In this document: in pieces, positions 9,812-18,742 of the stretch
Layout of the letters: every line of letters starts with the position of its first letter
Position numbering within the stretch: the stretch's first letter is position 1
Assembly: GCF_002197665.1 (NCBI RefSeq)
Contig: NZ_NBBJ01000001.1
Coordinates: 1,054,001-1,118,000 of the forward strand
DNA length: 64,000 nt
DNA from: Sphingomonas mucosissima
GTDB taxonomy: Bacteria; Pseudomonadota; Alphaproteobacteria; Sphingomonadales; Sphingomonadaceae
Direction of reading: 5' to 3'
The notes under the pieces: generated by a model
Told to the model about the DNA's origin: nothing
Databases searched by the model: none
Seen by the model: only the letters and a program-made list of their open reading frames with translations
Program-made: the position numbers and the translations under genes

Positions 9812-10987
9812 TTACGCCAAAATCCTGAATGCATTGCTCATGGCGTGAGCATCCTGAAGATACGCGCTGAGTACGGCCTCGTTGATCACGTCCCACCGAT
9901 AACCCCCGGCGTGCAGGTTGCCGGCGCGGCCCATCTCCTGGCGACGGCTGGGATCCCCGATCAGGATTGAGAGCGCGTCGGCATAAGCAGCCGTATCCCG
10001 TGGCTGGACGAGAAACCCGGTGCGCTCGTCATCAACCAGGCCGACTGCGCCCGAAGCTCGGGCCGCCACCACCGGTACGCCCGCAGCCATCGCTTCTAGG
10101 GTCACATTCCCGAACGTCTCGGTCACACTAGGGTTGAAGAAAACGTCCATGGAGGCAACGGAGCGTCCAAGCTCATCTCCTGCCTGAAAGCCGGCGAATG
10201 CCGCATCCGGAACCTGGGACGCAAACCAGTCCCGCGCAGGGCCTTCGCCGATCACCAGAACGCGGTGGGCAACCTTGCGACGTTTTAGCTCGGCCGCAAC
10301 CGCTGCAAAGACGTCCAGTCCCTTCTCCTTCACCAGGCGCCCGAGAAAGCCGATGGCGACCTCATGATCGGCGATCCCTAAACGTCTCCGCCATTCCAGG
10401 TCGCGTCGCGCCGGAGAGAAGCGGTCATGGTCCACACCCCGGGACCAAACGGTGGTTGGCGTTTGCACACCCCAGCTTTCCAGAATTTCGCCAAGCAACG
10501 GTCCAGGAACGAGCACGCGATCGACCCGATCATAGAAGCGCGCGAGCATGCGTTCGAAAAGCGGCTCGATGAAACCCAGGCCGTAATAGCGAGGGTAGGT
10601 TTCGAAGCGCGTGTGGAGCGAAGCGACGCGAGCGATACCATGGCGGCGAGCGTAGCTGACCGCTCGATGGCCCAGGATGTCGGGGGCCGATACGTGGATG
10701 AGGTTGGGCGCAAAGGCCGCAAGGTCTTGTCTCACCTTCGCAGGCAAGCCGCGCGCTAGACGATATTCTCCGCGTTCGCCCGGAAGTGGTATGGCGGGAA
10801 CATCAACGAGGTCACCGGTCGCGGGGAATGCCGGGTTGGCAACCGTCGGTGAATAGACCCGCACGGTCACACCGCGGCTGAGAAGGTGGCCCACCAGCAG
10901 GTTGAGCGCCTGGTTCGCGCCATCTCGCGTATAGTTATAATTGCCGCTGAACAGTGCGACACGAAGATCCGACGGATGCATGATCAT
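9812..10987 (-). CDS. Glycosyltransferase family 4 (MgtA / PimB-like)
   Basis: A 391-residue GT-B glycosyltransferase with retaining mechanism expected for GT4. The N-terminal Rossmann domain contains FSGNYNYTRDGANQ and NLIHVSAPD. The C-terminal donor-binding domain has IGFLGRLVKEKGLDVF and the E-x7-E motif ETFGNVTLE. Relatives transfer mannose or sulfoquinovose to diacylglycerol lipids, or build envelope glycans; donor and acceptor cannot be read from the sequence. The start may be the first ATG (10987) or the ATG of MHPSDL (10981); no clear Shine-Dalgarno precedes either. It probably acts at the inner face of the cytoplasmic membrane. The antiporter gene ends 51 bases upstream on the same strand. 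Confidence 0.88.
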   Translation of the reverse strand: MIMHPSDLRVALFSGNYNYTRDGANQALNLLVGHLLSRGVTVRVYSPTVANPAFPATGDLVDVPAIPLPGERGEYRLARGLPAKVRQDLAAFAPNLIHVSAPDILGHRAVSYARRHGIARVASLHTRFETYPRYYGLGFIEPLFERMLARFYDRVDRVLVPGPLLGEILESWGVQTPTTVWSRGVDHDRFSPARRDLEWRRRLGIADHEVAIGFLGRLVKEKGLDVFAAVAAELKRRKVAHRVLVIGEGPARDWFASQVPDAAFAGFQAGDELGRSVASMDVFFNPSVTETFGNVTLEAMAAGVPVVAARASGAVGLVDDERTGFLVQPRDTAAYADALSILIGDPSRRQEMGRAGNLHAGGYRWDVINEAVLSAYLQDAHAMSNAFRILA

Positions 10988-11038
10988 AGGAGACTAACGA
11001 TTGATTGCGGCGAACGCTGGGCAGCCCGCGCGTGCAGC

Positions 11039-12820
11039 CTAAGAGGCGGAATTTAGCTCGCCTTTACGTGGCAAGCGCCGAATGCGCGGCTCCCGGCTAA
11101 GCTTCGCCTCCTGCCGGATCGTCTGGCGGAGTTCGTCGCGCTTTTCATGAATCGAAGCGATCACTGGTCCCATGGCAACGCCCAGGTCGACCAGCAATGC
11201 CTCCGAAAGCTGAAGCGAGCTTTCCAGCGTCTCAGGCACGGCATCGGTGGCTCCTGCACGGTAAAGCTCCGCAGCGTGCGCTGCGTCGCGCGCCCGAGCG
11301 ACGATTGGCAGCTCCGGCGCGAGGGCGCGCACGCGCCTTGTGAGACGCACCGTGAGGACTGGTTCATCCATGGTCAGAACCAACGCGCGCGCGCCGGGCA
11401 AGTTGAGCCGGTCCACCAACTCGGGGCGGATGACGTCCCCATACATGATGGACTTTCCGGCCGACCGGGCGGCTTTCACCACATCGATGTCCGCCTCGAC
11501 CGCCAGGTAGGGCTGGGCGTGGCGATCGAGAAGGTCCGCGACCATTCGGCCAACGCGTCCAAACCCGATGATGACGGTATGCTTGCCGTCCTCTGGCGGT
11601 GCTGCCGAGAGGTCGGCTGCTCCCTCGATCCGCTTGGAAGCGGCGCTCCCTGCCTTGGCGAGTACGGGCGTAATGGTCAGCCCTATCGCGGTGACGGTTT
11701 GCCAGAATGCCGCTGTTGATGCTTGAATCAGCTGCGCCTGTGCGGCGGTGGCGAGCACGATCAGCGTCGTTTCGGACGGGCTACCCATCAGCAACCCTGT
11801 TTCCGCCGCTATACCGCGCCGCGCATTTGCGAGGCGCAGCAGGAAGTAGGTCACCATGGTCTTGACTGCGACGACGCCGACCACAGCGATCAGCAGGTCC
11901 GACCAGTTTTTCGCGATCAATCGCAGATCGAGGCTCATTCCCACGCTGATCAAAAAGACGCCGAGCGCCAAGCCCTTAAAGGGCGCTGTGATCACCTCGA
12001 CTTCGGTGTGATATTCCGTTTCGGCGATCAGCAGCCCAGCCAGCAGCGCTCCGACGATCGGCGACAGGCCGGCCGCCGTGGTCGCAACGCTGGCGACGAT
12101 GACGACTAGGAGAGAGGCAGCAAGGAAGAGTTCGGGGCTCTTGGTGCGGGCCGCCTGTGCAAACAGGCGGGGAAGAATCATCCGGCCCGCGATGTAGATC
12201 GCGACCACGGTCAGGCCGCCACGCAATGCCACCATGCCAATGTTGCCCATCCCCCCCTCCGCGCCGGCGGAGGGGGCGAGCGCTCCCAACGCAAAGATAA
12301 TCGGTACTAGCGCCAGATCTTCAAACAACAGCATGGCAAAGGCCCCACGACCGACGGCGCTGGTGGTGCCAACGAGCGGGAGGACCAGAGCCGTAGAAGA
12401 CAGTGCGAGCGCGAGACCAAGCCCGATCGCTCCCGGCCAGCTCTGTCCGAGAAGGTGCAGGGCGGTGCCGATGATCAGCGCGGAGCCGAGTAGCTCCGCC
12501 GGGCCGATCCCGGAAATAAGGCGACGCATGGCCCAAAGTCGCCTGAAAGAGAGTTCCAGCCCGATTGAGAAAAGCAGCAGAACAATGCCGAATTCGGCAA
12601 ACGGCTCAATCGAATGGGGATCAGAAATCGTCACATAGTAAAGCCAGGGGGCGCGCTCCACTTGGCTTCCGAGACCCGCCGGACCGACCAGTAGCCCAAC
12701 GAGGATAAAGCCGATCACTGGGCTGATCCTGAAGCGAGCGAATGCGGGGATAACGAGGCCGGCCGCGCCGAGGATCACCAACGCGTCAGAGAATTGCGGG
12801 TTTTCGAGACCGATCGCCAT
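11039..12820 (-). CDS. CPA2 family monovalent cation:proton antiporter with RCK domain (KefB/YbaL type)
   Basis: A 593-residue inner-membrane antiporter expected to exchange K+ (or Na+) for H+. About 12 membrane segments fill residues 1-390, starting ALVILGAAGLVIPAFARF. A cytosolic RCK/TrkA-N Rossmann domain begins at HTVIIGFGRVGRMVADLL, with a conserved acidic residue after the second beta strand (AVEADIDVV) suggesting NAD(H) regulation. A charged tail follows. The ATG at 12820 has AAGGG upstream. Members respond to electrophile stress (KefB/C with glutathione) or to other cues (YbaL). Which one applies here is unknown. No KefG/KefF-like partner gene is adjacent. Confidence 0.9.
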   Translation of the reverse strand: MAIGLENPQFSDALVILGAAGLVIPAFARFRISPVIGFILVGLLVGPAGLGSQVERAPWLYYVTISDPHSIEPFAEFGIVLLLFSIGLELSFRRLWAMRRLISGIGPAELLGSALIIGTALHLLGQSWPGAIGLGLALALSSTALVLPLVGTTSAVGRGAFAMLLFEDLALVPIIFALGALAPSAGAEGGMGNIGMVALRGGLTVVAIYIAGRMILPRLFAQAARTKSPELFLAASLLVVIVASVATTAAGLSPIVGALLAGLLIAETEYHTEVEVITAPFKGLALGVFLISVGMSLDLRLIAKNWSDLLIAVVGVVAVKTMVTYFLLRLANARRGIAAETGLLMGSPSETTLIVLATAAQAQLIQASTAAFWQTVTAIGLTITPVLAKAGSAASKRIEGAADLSAAPPEDGKHTVIIGFGRVGRMVADLLDRHAQPYLAVEADIDVVKAARSAGKSIMYGDVIRPELVDRLNLPGARALVLTMDEPVLTVRLTRRVRALAPELPIVARARDAAHAAELYRAGATDAVPETLESSLQLSEALLVDLGVAMGPVIASIHEKRDELRQTIRQEAKLSREPRIRRLPRKGELNSAS

Positions 12821-13150
12821 TCACATCCCTTGCCCCGATAACGGACGCTTGTCAGCAGCGCTGTCGGCGAATGCGCCCATGGGTACGGCATTGCTGGGCC
12901 GCGGCGGCGCCCAAGGCCGGCCTGACGATAAGCGATGCTCAACGGCTGCAGATCTTTAGGAAGGTACTTAGGCGCAGGACGGCTGCCAGTGTGCCGCGGA
13001 CCGCGGGTCGTTGATGTCCTGGCAATCGATAAAAGGGGGTGTGAACGCACGCCGTCAGAATCGCCGATCCGCGGATCACTCGAAGGAATGATGTCCGTTT
13101 GCAGGTCCCGGCCATCCGCCGGGACCTGTCTTGGTATCAAGCGGCTGAGC
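12821..13150. other. 330-base gap between icd and the antiporter gene
   Basis: I find no convincing gene here; the open minus-strand frame across it lacks family resemblance and a ribosome site. It must hold the promoter of the antiporter gene and the 3' end of the icd transcript. One strong hairpin lies near its right end. Confidence 0.5.
13102..13128. terminator. Hairpin downstream of icd
   Basis: A perfect 10-bp inverted repeat (13102-13111 with 13119-13128, 7-base loop) lies 22 bases beyond the icd stop codon. On the minus strand it is not followed by a T-run, so it may be an mRNA-stabilising 3' stem or a weak terminator rather than a classic one. Confidence 0.5.
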
Positions 13151-14371
13151 TTATGCCCAAGTCGCCATCTTGTTCTCGAGGTTTACGCGCACAGCCTCGA
13201 AGAACTGCTCGGTCGTCATCCACTTCTGATCCGGGCCGATCAGGATCGCGAGATCCTTAGTCATGTCGCCGTTTTCGACCGTCTCGATGCATACCTTCTC
13301 CAGTTCCTCAGCGAAGCGGGTCACGTCGGGCGTGTTGTCGAACTTGCCGCGGAACTTGAGGCCGCCGGTCCAGGCGAAGATGGACGCGATCGGGTTGGTC
13401 GAGGTCGCCTTGCCCTGCTGGTGCTGGCGATAGTGACGCGTCACGGTACCGTGCGCCGCTTCCGCCTCGATCGTCTTGCCATCCGGCGTCATCAGCACCG
13501 AAGTCATGAGGCCCAGCGAGCCGAAGCCCTGTGCCACCTGATCCGACTGAACGTCGCCGTCATAGTTCTTGCAGGCCCATACGAACTCGCCGTTCCACTT
13601 CAGCGCCGATGCGACCATGTCGTCGATCAGGCGATGCTCGTAGGTAATCCCCAGTTCCTTGAACTTCTCGGCGAATTCCGCCTCGTAGATCTCGGCGAAG
13701 ATGTCCTTGAAGCGACCGTCATATGCTTTGAGGATCGTGTTCTTGGTGCTCAGGTACACCGGCCAGTTGCGGTTGATGCCGTAATTCAGGGAGGCGCGCG
13801 CGAAATCGCGGATCGACTCGTCGAGATTGTACATGCCCATCGCGACGCCGGAGCTCGGAAAGTCGAACACCTCATGCTCGATTTCATGGCCGTCCTCGCC
13901 CGTCCACTTCATGGTCAGCTTGCCAGCGCCCGGCACCTTGAAGTCGGTCGCGCGATACTGGTCGCCAAAAGCGTGACGACCCACAACGATCGGGTGGGTC
14001 CAACCGGGAATCAATCGGGGAACGTTCTTGATCACGATCGGCTCGCGGAAAACAACGCCGCCCAGAATGTTGCGGATCGTGCCGTTCGGCGACTTCCACA
14101 TCTTCTTGAGGCCGAACTCCTCGACGCGCGCCTCGTCGGGGGTGATGGTCGCGCACTTCACGCCCACGCCATACTTCTGGATCGCCTTGGCGCTGTCCAC
14201 CGTGACCTTGTCGTCGGTGGCGTCGCGGTGCTCCATGCCGAGGTCGTAATAATCGAGATCAATATCGAGATATGGCTTAATCAGGCGCTCACGGATCCAT
14301 TCCCAGATGATCCGGGTCATCTCGTCGCCGTCGATCTCCACGACGGGCGTTTTCACCTTGATCTTCGCCAT
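13151..14371 (-). CDS. icd: NADP-dependent isocitrate dehydrogenase (homodimeric, eukaryote-like type)
   Basis: This TCA-cycle enzyme oxidises isocitrate to 2-oxoglutarate with NADPH formation. The product is 406 residues from [20 protein letters not shown], with AAAGGA upstream of the ATG at 14371. Segments [36 protein letters not shown] and [18 protein letters not shown] are typical of the eukaryote-like dimeric subfamily rather than E. coli Icd. It diverges from psd across about 115 bases that must hold both promoters. An upstream in-frame start would add 22 Pro-rich residues and is unlikely. Confidence 0.97.
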   Translation of the reverse strand: MAKIKVKTPVVEIDGDEMTRIIWEWIRERLIKPYLDIDLDYYDLGMEHRDATDDKVTVDSAKAIQKYGVGVKCATITPDEARVEEFGLKKMWKSPNGTIRNILGGVVFREPIVIKNVPRLIPGWTHPIVVGRHAFGDQYRATDFKVPGAGKLTMKWTGEDGHEIEHEVFDFPSSGVAMGMYNLDESIRDFARASLNYGINRNWPVYLSTKNTILKAYDGRFKDIFAEIYEAEFAEKFKELGITYEHRLIDDMVASALKWNGEFVWACKNYDGDVQSDQVAQGFGSLGLMTSVLMTPDGKTIEAEAAHGTVTRHYRQHQQGKATSTNPIASIFAWTGGLKFRGKFDNTPDVTRFAEELEKVCIETVENGDMTKDLAILIGPDQKWMTTEQFFEAVRVNLENKMATWA

Positions 14372-14486
14372 CTTCTGTTTCCTTTGAGGGAGGTTCTGGC
14401 GTGGTCGATACGGGCAAGGGGGCGGGGGATCAACCATCGGTGCACCCGCGTTGTGCCCATCGGCTCACCCCGCTACACGAGGCCAC

Positions 14487-15221
14487 ATGCCTTCATTACC
14501 AAAACCCGAAGATCAGGGTCTGCCCATCACCACCACCGTCAAGTGGCGCTTTCCCGCGGTTCATCCCGAGGGGCAGAAATTCACTGCGATCGCTTTTGGC
14601 ATCACCTTGTTGATGACGATTGTTCACAGCGTGTTTTTCTGGCCGCTTCTCGGCGTCACGCTGTGGGTCGCGGCCTTTTTCCGCGATCCGATCCGCACCA
14701 CACCGCGTGGTGAAGACCTGATCGTATCACCGGCGGATGGCCTGGTGACCATGATCGCCGATGTTCCTGTGCCGCGCGAGCTGGTGATGGAACTGGGCGC
14801 CGGGCGCATGACCCGCGTGTCCGTGTTTATGAGCGTGTTCGATGTTCATATTAATCGCTCGCCGATCGCCGGAACGATCCGCCAGGTGGTCTATATTTCG
14901 GGCAAGTTTCTCAATGCCGATCTCGACAAGGCATCTGAGGACAATGAGCGTCAGCATTTCGTGGTAGAGGGCTTTGACGGTCGCAAGGTCGCCTTCACGC
15001 AGATCGCAGGGCTCGTCGCGCGCCGCATTATGGGATTCGTCAAGGTCGGCGATATGGTTGCGGCAGGCCAACGCATCGGGCTCATCCGCTTTGGTAGTCG
15101 TGTCGATGTTTACCTCCCTGCTGGCTACGCGCCGCAGGTGGCGCTCGGGCAGCGGGCAATCGCCGGGGAGACCGTCCTAGCGCGCGCGGGCGCGGCATCG
15201 GCATCGGGGGTGGCGCAGTGA
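14487..15221 (+). CDS. psd: Phosphatidylserine decarboxylase (short form)
   Basis: Psd converts phosphatidylserine to phosphatidylethanolamine at the inner membrane. The 244-residue proenzyme self-cleaves between Gly203 and Ser204 in RFGSRVDV, turning the serine into the pyruvoyl cofactor. A hydrophobic hairpin (about residues 32-66) anchors it, and SPADG and DVHINRSP are family motifs. The start [10 protein letters not shown] is preferred; an earlier in-frame start at 14451 adds 12 residues. Its stop overlaps the pssA start (GTGA), so the two steps of phosphatidylethanolamine synthesis are translationally coupled. Confidence 0.95.
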   Translation: MPSLPKPEDQGLPITTTVKWRFPAVHPEGQKFTAIAFGITLLMTIVHSVFFWPLLGVTLWVAAFFRDPIRTTPRGEDLIVSPADGLVTMIADVPVPRELVMELGAGRMTRVSVFMSVFDVHINRSPIAGTIRQVVYISGKFLNADLDKASEDNERQHFVVEGFDGRKVAFTQIAGLVARRIMGFVKVGDMVAAGQRIGLIRFGSRVDVYLPAGYAPQVALGQRAIAGETVLARAGAASASGVAQ

Positions 15222-16084
15222 GGCGCCCAACTCGTCCGCGCCGAGGGCTTCCGCTTCGCGCGGTCGCGCCCAATGCGATCACCGCGCTGGCGCTTTGCTC
15301 TGGTCTCAGTGGCGTTCAGTTCGCCGTTAAAGCGCGGATGATGGAAAATGATCTGCCCCTGCTGCAAGGGGCGGAGCTTGCCGCCTTGGCCGATCGTGTG
15401 GCTACCCACTGGCAGCTGGCCGTGGCCTTTGTTCTCATTGCCGGCCTGCTTGATGGCATTGACGGCCGCATTGCTCGATTGCTGCACGGGGAAAGTCGAT
15501 TCGGCGCCGAGTTGGATTCTCTGGCGGACGCGATCTCCTTCGGCGTCTCGCCCGCGCTCATTCTCTACCTATGGTCGCTTTCTTCGCTGCCGCGCTTTGG
15601 CTGGATAGCCGCGTTGATGCTCGCAGTGTTCGCGGCGCTGCGTCTCGCGCGGTTCAACGCAAACATTGATGCGGATGATCAGCCACATAAATCGGCCGGC
15701 TTTCTCACGGGCGTACCAGCGCCCGCCGGTGCCGGGCTGGCGCTGCTTCCGATATTTCTCTGGTTCTGGACGGAGCAGCCAGCGCTCCGATCGCCTTACA
15801 TTGTCGCACCATGGACGGTGCTAGCAGCGCTACTGATGGTCTCTAGCGTCGCAACCTGGTCATGGTCGTCGCTGCGACTACGGCGGAATATCCGTTTCGA
15901 GGCGCTGGCGCTGGTGGTGATTGTTGCTGCGGCGGCCGTTACGGCGCCGTGGCACACCGTTAGCGCTCTGAGCTTCGGCTACCTGCTAGCATTGCCTTTC
16001 AGCATCGCCAGCTATGCCCGCGTTAAGCGGCTACGCGCGTCCGGTATCCCGGCGCAGGGCGCGCCTGTGCCGCCCAGCGCCTGA
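15218..16084 (+). CDS. pssA: CDP-diacylglycerol-serine O-phosphatidyltransferase
   Basis: PssA makes phosphatidylserine from CDP-diacylglycerol and serine, feeding Psd encoded just upstream. The CDP-alcohol phosphotransferase signature is visible: DGRIARLL, then G-x3-D-x3-D as [10 protein letters not shown]. The 288 residues contain about eight hydrophobic segments, starting after a basic N-terminus ([10 protein letters not shown]). The GTG start overlaps the psd stop by 4 bases. The 3' end overlaps a converging small membrane protein gene by 62 bases. CDP-diacylglycerol is supplied by CdsA, encoded at 20.9 kb. Confidence 0.95.
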   Translation: MRRPTRPRRGLPLRAVAPNAITALALCSGLSGVQFAVKARMMENDLPLLQGAELAALADRVATHWQLAVAFVLIAGLLDGIDGRIARLLHGESRFGAELDSLADAISFGVSPALILYLWSLSSLPRFGWIAALMLAVFAALRLARFNANIDADDQPHKSAGFLTGVPAPAGAGLALLPIFLWFWTEQPALRSPYIVAPWTVLAALLMVSSVATWSWSSLRLRRNIRFEALALVVIVAAAAVTAPWHTVSALSFGYLLALPFSIASYARVKRLRASGIPAQGAPVPPSA

Positions 16085-16259
16085 CGGCGATGCGCTGTTC
16101 TGCACGAACCAGCGCCGCCAACGGTTGACGTTCTTCCGGCGTTTGCTTGCGCAATGCCCCCAAGATCCGGTCGAGACGCGGCGTTATGGTAATGGACAGA
16201 GTGTAAACTGAAATCGCAAACGCACCGGCAAAAACCGCAAAACTTACCACTGCCATCAT
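16023..16259 (-). CDS. Small single-span membrane protein of unknown function, candidate SOS gene
   Basis: A 78-residue product starting MMAVVSFAVFAGAFAISVY, with one hydrophobic span (about residues 3-25) and a basic, Ala/Arg-rich tail predicted to be cytosolic. GGAG lies 7 bases before the ATG at 16259, better than the upstream ATG at 16277. It overlaps the converging 3' end of pssA by 62 bases. Two tandem GTTC-N7-GTTC motifs lie 132-169 bases upstream, so LexA control is possible. I recognise no family. By size and topology it resembles small membrane regulators such as Caulobacter SidA or DidA, but this is analogy only. Confidence 0.6.
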   Translation of the reverse strand: MMAVVSFAVFAGAFAISVYTLSITITPRLDRILGALRKQTPEERQPLAALVRAEQRIAVRRWAAQARPAPGYRTRVAA

Positions 16260-16390
16260 CGTCCGTCTCCATGGCACTTGCGAACCATAACCCGTAAACC
16301 GCTGAAAACAGATGCTGTTCCGCCATATGCCGAGGGAACGTCACGGCTTCATCTGAAAAGGTGCAGCATTTTCGTCGGTCTGGAAGGCAG

Positions 16391-16428
16391 GTTCTCCATC
16401 CGTTCTTTGGAATGTTCCACATATGTTC
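16391..16428. promoter_or_regulatory. Two tandem LexA-type boxes (GTTC-N7-GTTC)
   Basis: GTTC occurs at 16391, 16402, 16414 and 16425. The first and second pair is GTTC-N7-GTTC, as is the third and fourth, with 8 bases between the pairs; all four repeats are 11-12 bases apart and so lie on one face of the helix. GTTC-N7-GTTC is the established LexA recognition sequence in alphaproteobacteria. The site lies between divergent genes, so either the small membrane protein or rpsB could be the target. The former is more plausible. Confidence 0.6.
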
Positions 16429-16527
16429 ACGCTGGTCAAGGGCGATCTGTTTGCTTGCCAGTTTGTGGGAGTTTCGCTAATGGCGCGGGCCTCAACTCCG
16501 CATGGGAAGCATAACCACCGGTGCGCC

Positions 16528-16564
16528 GGCCTTTGAGGCAAGCGCCATCCGCTCCCCAGAGGCC
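16528..16564 (+). promoter_or_regulatory. Leader hairpin upstream of rpsB
   Basis: GGCCTTTG (16528-16535) pairs with CAGAGGCC (16557-16564) with one G-U wobble, ending 21 bases before the rpsB start and just before its Shine-Dalgarno. Leaders of rpsB are sites of S2 autoregulation in other bacteria; whether this one is homologous is unknown. Confidence 0.35.
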
Positions 16565-16585
16565 TAACCGGAAGGAACACAGATT

Positions 16586-17392
16586 ATGGCGGCACCAGTC
16601 GTCACGATGCAGCAGCTTATCGAAACCGGCGCGCACTTCGGCCACCAGACCCATCGCTGGAACCCGAAGATGAAGCCGTATCTGTTCGGTGATCGCAATG
16701 GCGTCCACATCATCGACCTCTCGCAGACGGTGCCGCTGTTCGCCCGCGCGCTCGAGTTCATCAGCTCGACGGTCGCTTCCGGCGGCAAGGTGCTGTTCGT
16801 CGGCACCAAGCGTCAGGCGCAGGAGCCCGTTGCTGACGCAGCACGTCGCGCTGGCCAGCATTTCGTCAATCACCGCTGGCTGGGCGGCATGCTCACCAAT
16901 TGGAAGACGATCTCGAACTCGATCAAGCGCCTGAAGGCTCTTGAAGAGCAGCTGTCGGGCAACACCGCGGGCCTCACCAAGAAGGAAGTGCTGCAGCTCA
17001 CACGGGAGCGTGACAAGCTCGAGATGAGCCTGGGCGGCATCCGCGACATGGGCGGTATTCCCGACATCATGTTCGTGATCGACGCGAACAAGGAAGAGCT
17101 GGCGATCAAGGAAGCGAACACGCTGGGCATCCCGGTTGTCGCCATCCTCGATTCGAACGTGTCGCCGGATGGTATCGCGTTCCCGGTTCCGGCGAATGAT
17201 GACGCCAGCCGCGCGATCTGGCTCTACTGCGAAGCCGTCGCGATCGCGGCGACCCGTGGCAATGCCGAGCAGCAGCGCCGTGGCGGTGTTGACTTCGGCG
17301 CGATGGCTGAGCCGCCGGCTGAGGAAGCACTGGGCAGCGACCCGGTCGTGGCGACCGCCGGTGCAGAGGAATCGCGCCAGATCGACGCGTAA
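16586..17392 (+). CDS. rpsB: 30S ribosomal protein S2
   Basis: S2 binds late to the 30S subunit at the head-body junction with S1 and is essential for translation initiation. The 268 residues begin [21 protein letters not shown], and family signatures [33 protein letters not shown] and DSNVSPDGI are all present. GGAAGGA lies upstream of the ATG. A C-terminal extension rich in Ala and Glu follows the core. tsf lies downstream across 168 bases that contain a repeat-like palindrome. Confidence 0.98.
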   Translation: MAAPVVTMQQLIETGAHFGHQTHRWNPKMKPYLFGDRNGVHIIDLSQTVPLFARALEFISSTVASGGKVLFVGTKRQAQEPVADAARRAGQHFVNHRWLGGMLTNWKTISNSIKRLKALEEQLSGNTAGLTKKEVLQLTRERDKLEMSLGGIRDMGGIPDIMFVIDANKEELAIKEANTLGIPVVAILDSNVSPDGIAFPVPANDDASRAIWLYCEAVAIAATRGNAEQQRRGGVDFGAMAEPPAEEALGSDPVVATAGAEESRQIDA

Positions 17393-17400
17393 GAACTGCG

Positions 17401-17505
17401 GCTTCGACAAGCCTTTCACCTTTTTCGTGCCGAGTTTGTCGAAGCACTGTCTCTTTCCTGCAATGACGCGGAGAGAAGGGCGGTACTTTGGTAGGCTCGG
17501 CACGA
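17401..17505. repeat. REP-like palindromic element between rpsB and tsf
   Basis: GCTTCGACAA (17401-17410) is a perfect inverted copy of TTGTCGAAGC (17436-17445), and TCGTGCCGAG (17425-17434) is a perfect inverted copy of CTCGGCACGA (17496-17505). The words TTCGACAAG and TTGTCGAAGCACTGTC resemble a short repeat that I recall being scattered through sphingomonad genomes. It could also act as a processing or termination site between the two translation genes. Confidence 0.55.
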
Positions 17506-17560
17506 GCGGTTTTCATTTGGGCTGATCCCACCTCACCGGATCGATAGGAAGGATTATACG

Positions 17561-18514
17561 ATGGCCGATATCACGGCAGCGATGGTCAAGGACCTGCGCG
17601 AGAAGAGCGGCGCAGGCATGATGGACTGCAAGAAGGCGCTGAACGAGACCGGCGGCGACATGGATGGGGCGCTCGATTGGCTGCGTACCAAGGGCCTGGC
17701 AGCCGCCGCCAAGAAGTCCAGCCGCACCGCGGCCGAGGGCCTCGTCGGCGTGGCAACCAGCGGCACCGTGGGCGCAGCAGTGGAAGTGAATTCGGAAACC
17801 GACTTCGTAGCGAAGAATGACCAGTTTCAGGATTTCGTTCGGGAAGTGACCCAGATCGCGCTCGCCACCGGTGGCGACATCGACGCGATCAAGGGCGAGA
17901 AGATGCCCTCCGGCACCACCGTCGAAGAGGTGCTGACGAACAACATCGCGACCATCGGTGAGAACCAGTCGCTGCGCCGCGCAAAGCGCCTCGAGGTGTC
18001 CAAGGGCGCAGTGGTCGGATACGTCCACAATCAGCAGTCCCCGGGTCTTGGCAAGATCGGTGTTCTCGTTGCGCTTGAGAGTGAGGCGTCGGACGAGGTG
18101 CTTCAGAGCCTTGGCAAGCAGCTTGCAATGCACGTTGCGGCTGCCTTCCCGAAGGCGCTGAACGAGGAAGACCTCGACGAGGCGGAGATCGAGCGCGAGC
18201 GCGCGATTGCGACCGAGAAGGCCGGCGAAAGCGGCAAGCCGGCGGATATCATCGCCAAGATGGTCGAGGGTTCGATCGCCAAGTACCGCAAGGAGCACGC
18301 GCTCGTCAGCCAGTTGTTCGTAATGGACGGCAAGACGCGCATCAGCGACGTTATTGCAAAGGCCGGCAAGGACGCGGGCACCGCGATCGTGCTCAAGGAC
18401 TATGTCCGCTTCCAGCTGGGCGAGGGCATCGAGAAGGAAGCGTCTGACTTTGCCGCCGAAGTTGCCGCCGCCTCGGGTGTTCCGCAGAACAAGCAGGCCG
18501 AACCAACTGCCTGA
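17561..18514 (+). CDS. tsf: Elongation factor Ts
   Basis: EF-Ts is the guanine nucleotide exchange factor that releases GDP from EF-Tu. The 317 residues begin with the UBA-like domain [20 protein letters not shown], including the DCKKAL motif. The TDFVAKN segment that contacts EF-Tu is intact, and two core subdomains follow. TAGGAAGGA precedes the ATG. It lies in the conserved rpsB-tsf-pyrH-frr order, although the gap from rpsB is longer than usual and carries a palindrome. Confidence 0.98.
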   Translation: MADITAAMVKDLREKSGAGMMDCKKALNETGGDMDGALDWLRTKGLAAAAKKSSRTAAEGLVGVATSGTVGAAVEVNSETDFVAKNDQFQDFVREVTQIALATGGDIDAIKGEKMPSGTTVEEVLTNNIATIGENQSLRRAKRLEVSKGAVVGYVHNQQSPGLGKIGVLVALESEASDEVLQSLGKQLAMHVAAAFPKALNEEDLDEAEIERERAIATEKAGESGKPADIIAKMVEGSIAKYRKEHALVSQLFVMDGKTRISDVIAKAGKDAGTAIVLKDYVRFQLGEGIEKEASDFAAEVAAASGVPQNKQAEPTA

Positions 18515-18551
18515 TCGCGCAGGGCGGCGGTAGATCGTCGCTTTGCAATCA

Positions 18552-18631
18552 TCATCCCGGTCTCGCCGGAACCGACTCTGGGCTGCTCGCAGTCAGTTGG
18601 GAGATTGGTTCGCGGAGCGAGGCCGGGATGA
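18552..18631. repeat. Long imperfect palindrome between tsf and pyrH
   Basis: TCATCCCGG..CTCGC (18552-18566) pairs with the inverted GCGAG..CCGGGATGA (18617-18631), and GGAACC (18568-18573) pairs with GGTTC (18607-18611), giving an interrupted stem around a loop of roughly 30 bases. No T-run follows, so this looks more like a dispersed palindromic repeat than a terminator. Confidence 0.55.
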
Positions 18632-18742
18632 ACCATGTTAGAGGGGCAGCGCTCGTTCGCGAGGCGGCCGCCATGTAGTGGTTGCGGCTGCTGCGTAGCT
18701 TCCCTAAGGTTTCGCTGCCCGACCTCAGTCGTATCGGATCAA

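Larger units (their letters stand above)
16260..16585. other. 326-base divergent intergenic region upstream of rpsB
   Basis: This region holds two GTTC-N7-GTTC motifs (16391-16428), an rpsB leader hairpin (16528-16564) and presumably divergent promoters for the small membrane protein and rpsB. I see no convincing additional gene: a 38-codon frame beginning inside the second GTTC motif has no ribosome site. Confidence 0.6.

Noticed and set aside
12775-13140. 121-codon minus-strand frame filling the icd-antiporter gap
   Set aside because: The translation is irregular and Arg/Pro-rich, overlaps the antiporter start and covers the icd 3' hairpin; no ribosome site is seen.
12935-14713. 592-codon open frame on the plus strand across icd and into psd
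   Set aside because: It opposes icd and overlaps psd in another frame; the translation shows no protein family.
16012-16422. 136-codon minus-strand frame overlapping the small membrane protein gene
   Set aside because: It is in a different frame from the gene with a good ribosome site and hydrophobic span, and its Cys/His-rich translation looks random.
16380-16430. EcfG (sigma general stress) promoter reading of GGAAC on the minus strand
   Set aside because: GGAAC is present, but no CGTT lies 16-17 bases downstream, whereas the four phased GTTC words fit the LexA pattern.
16424-16540. 38-codon plus-strand frame starting inside the second GTTC box
   Set aside because: It has no ribosome site, and the translation has no hydrophobic or other distinctive feature; overlap with the box is probably chance.
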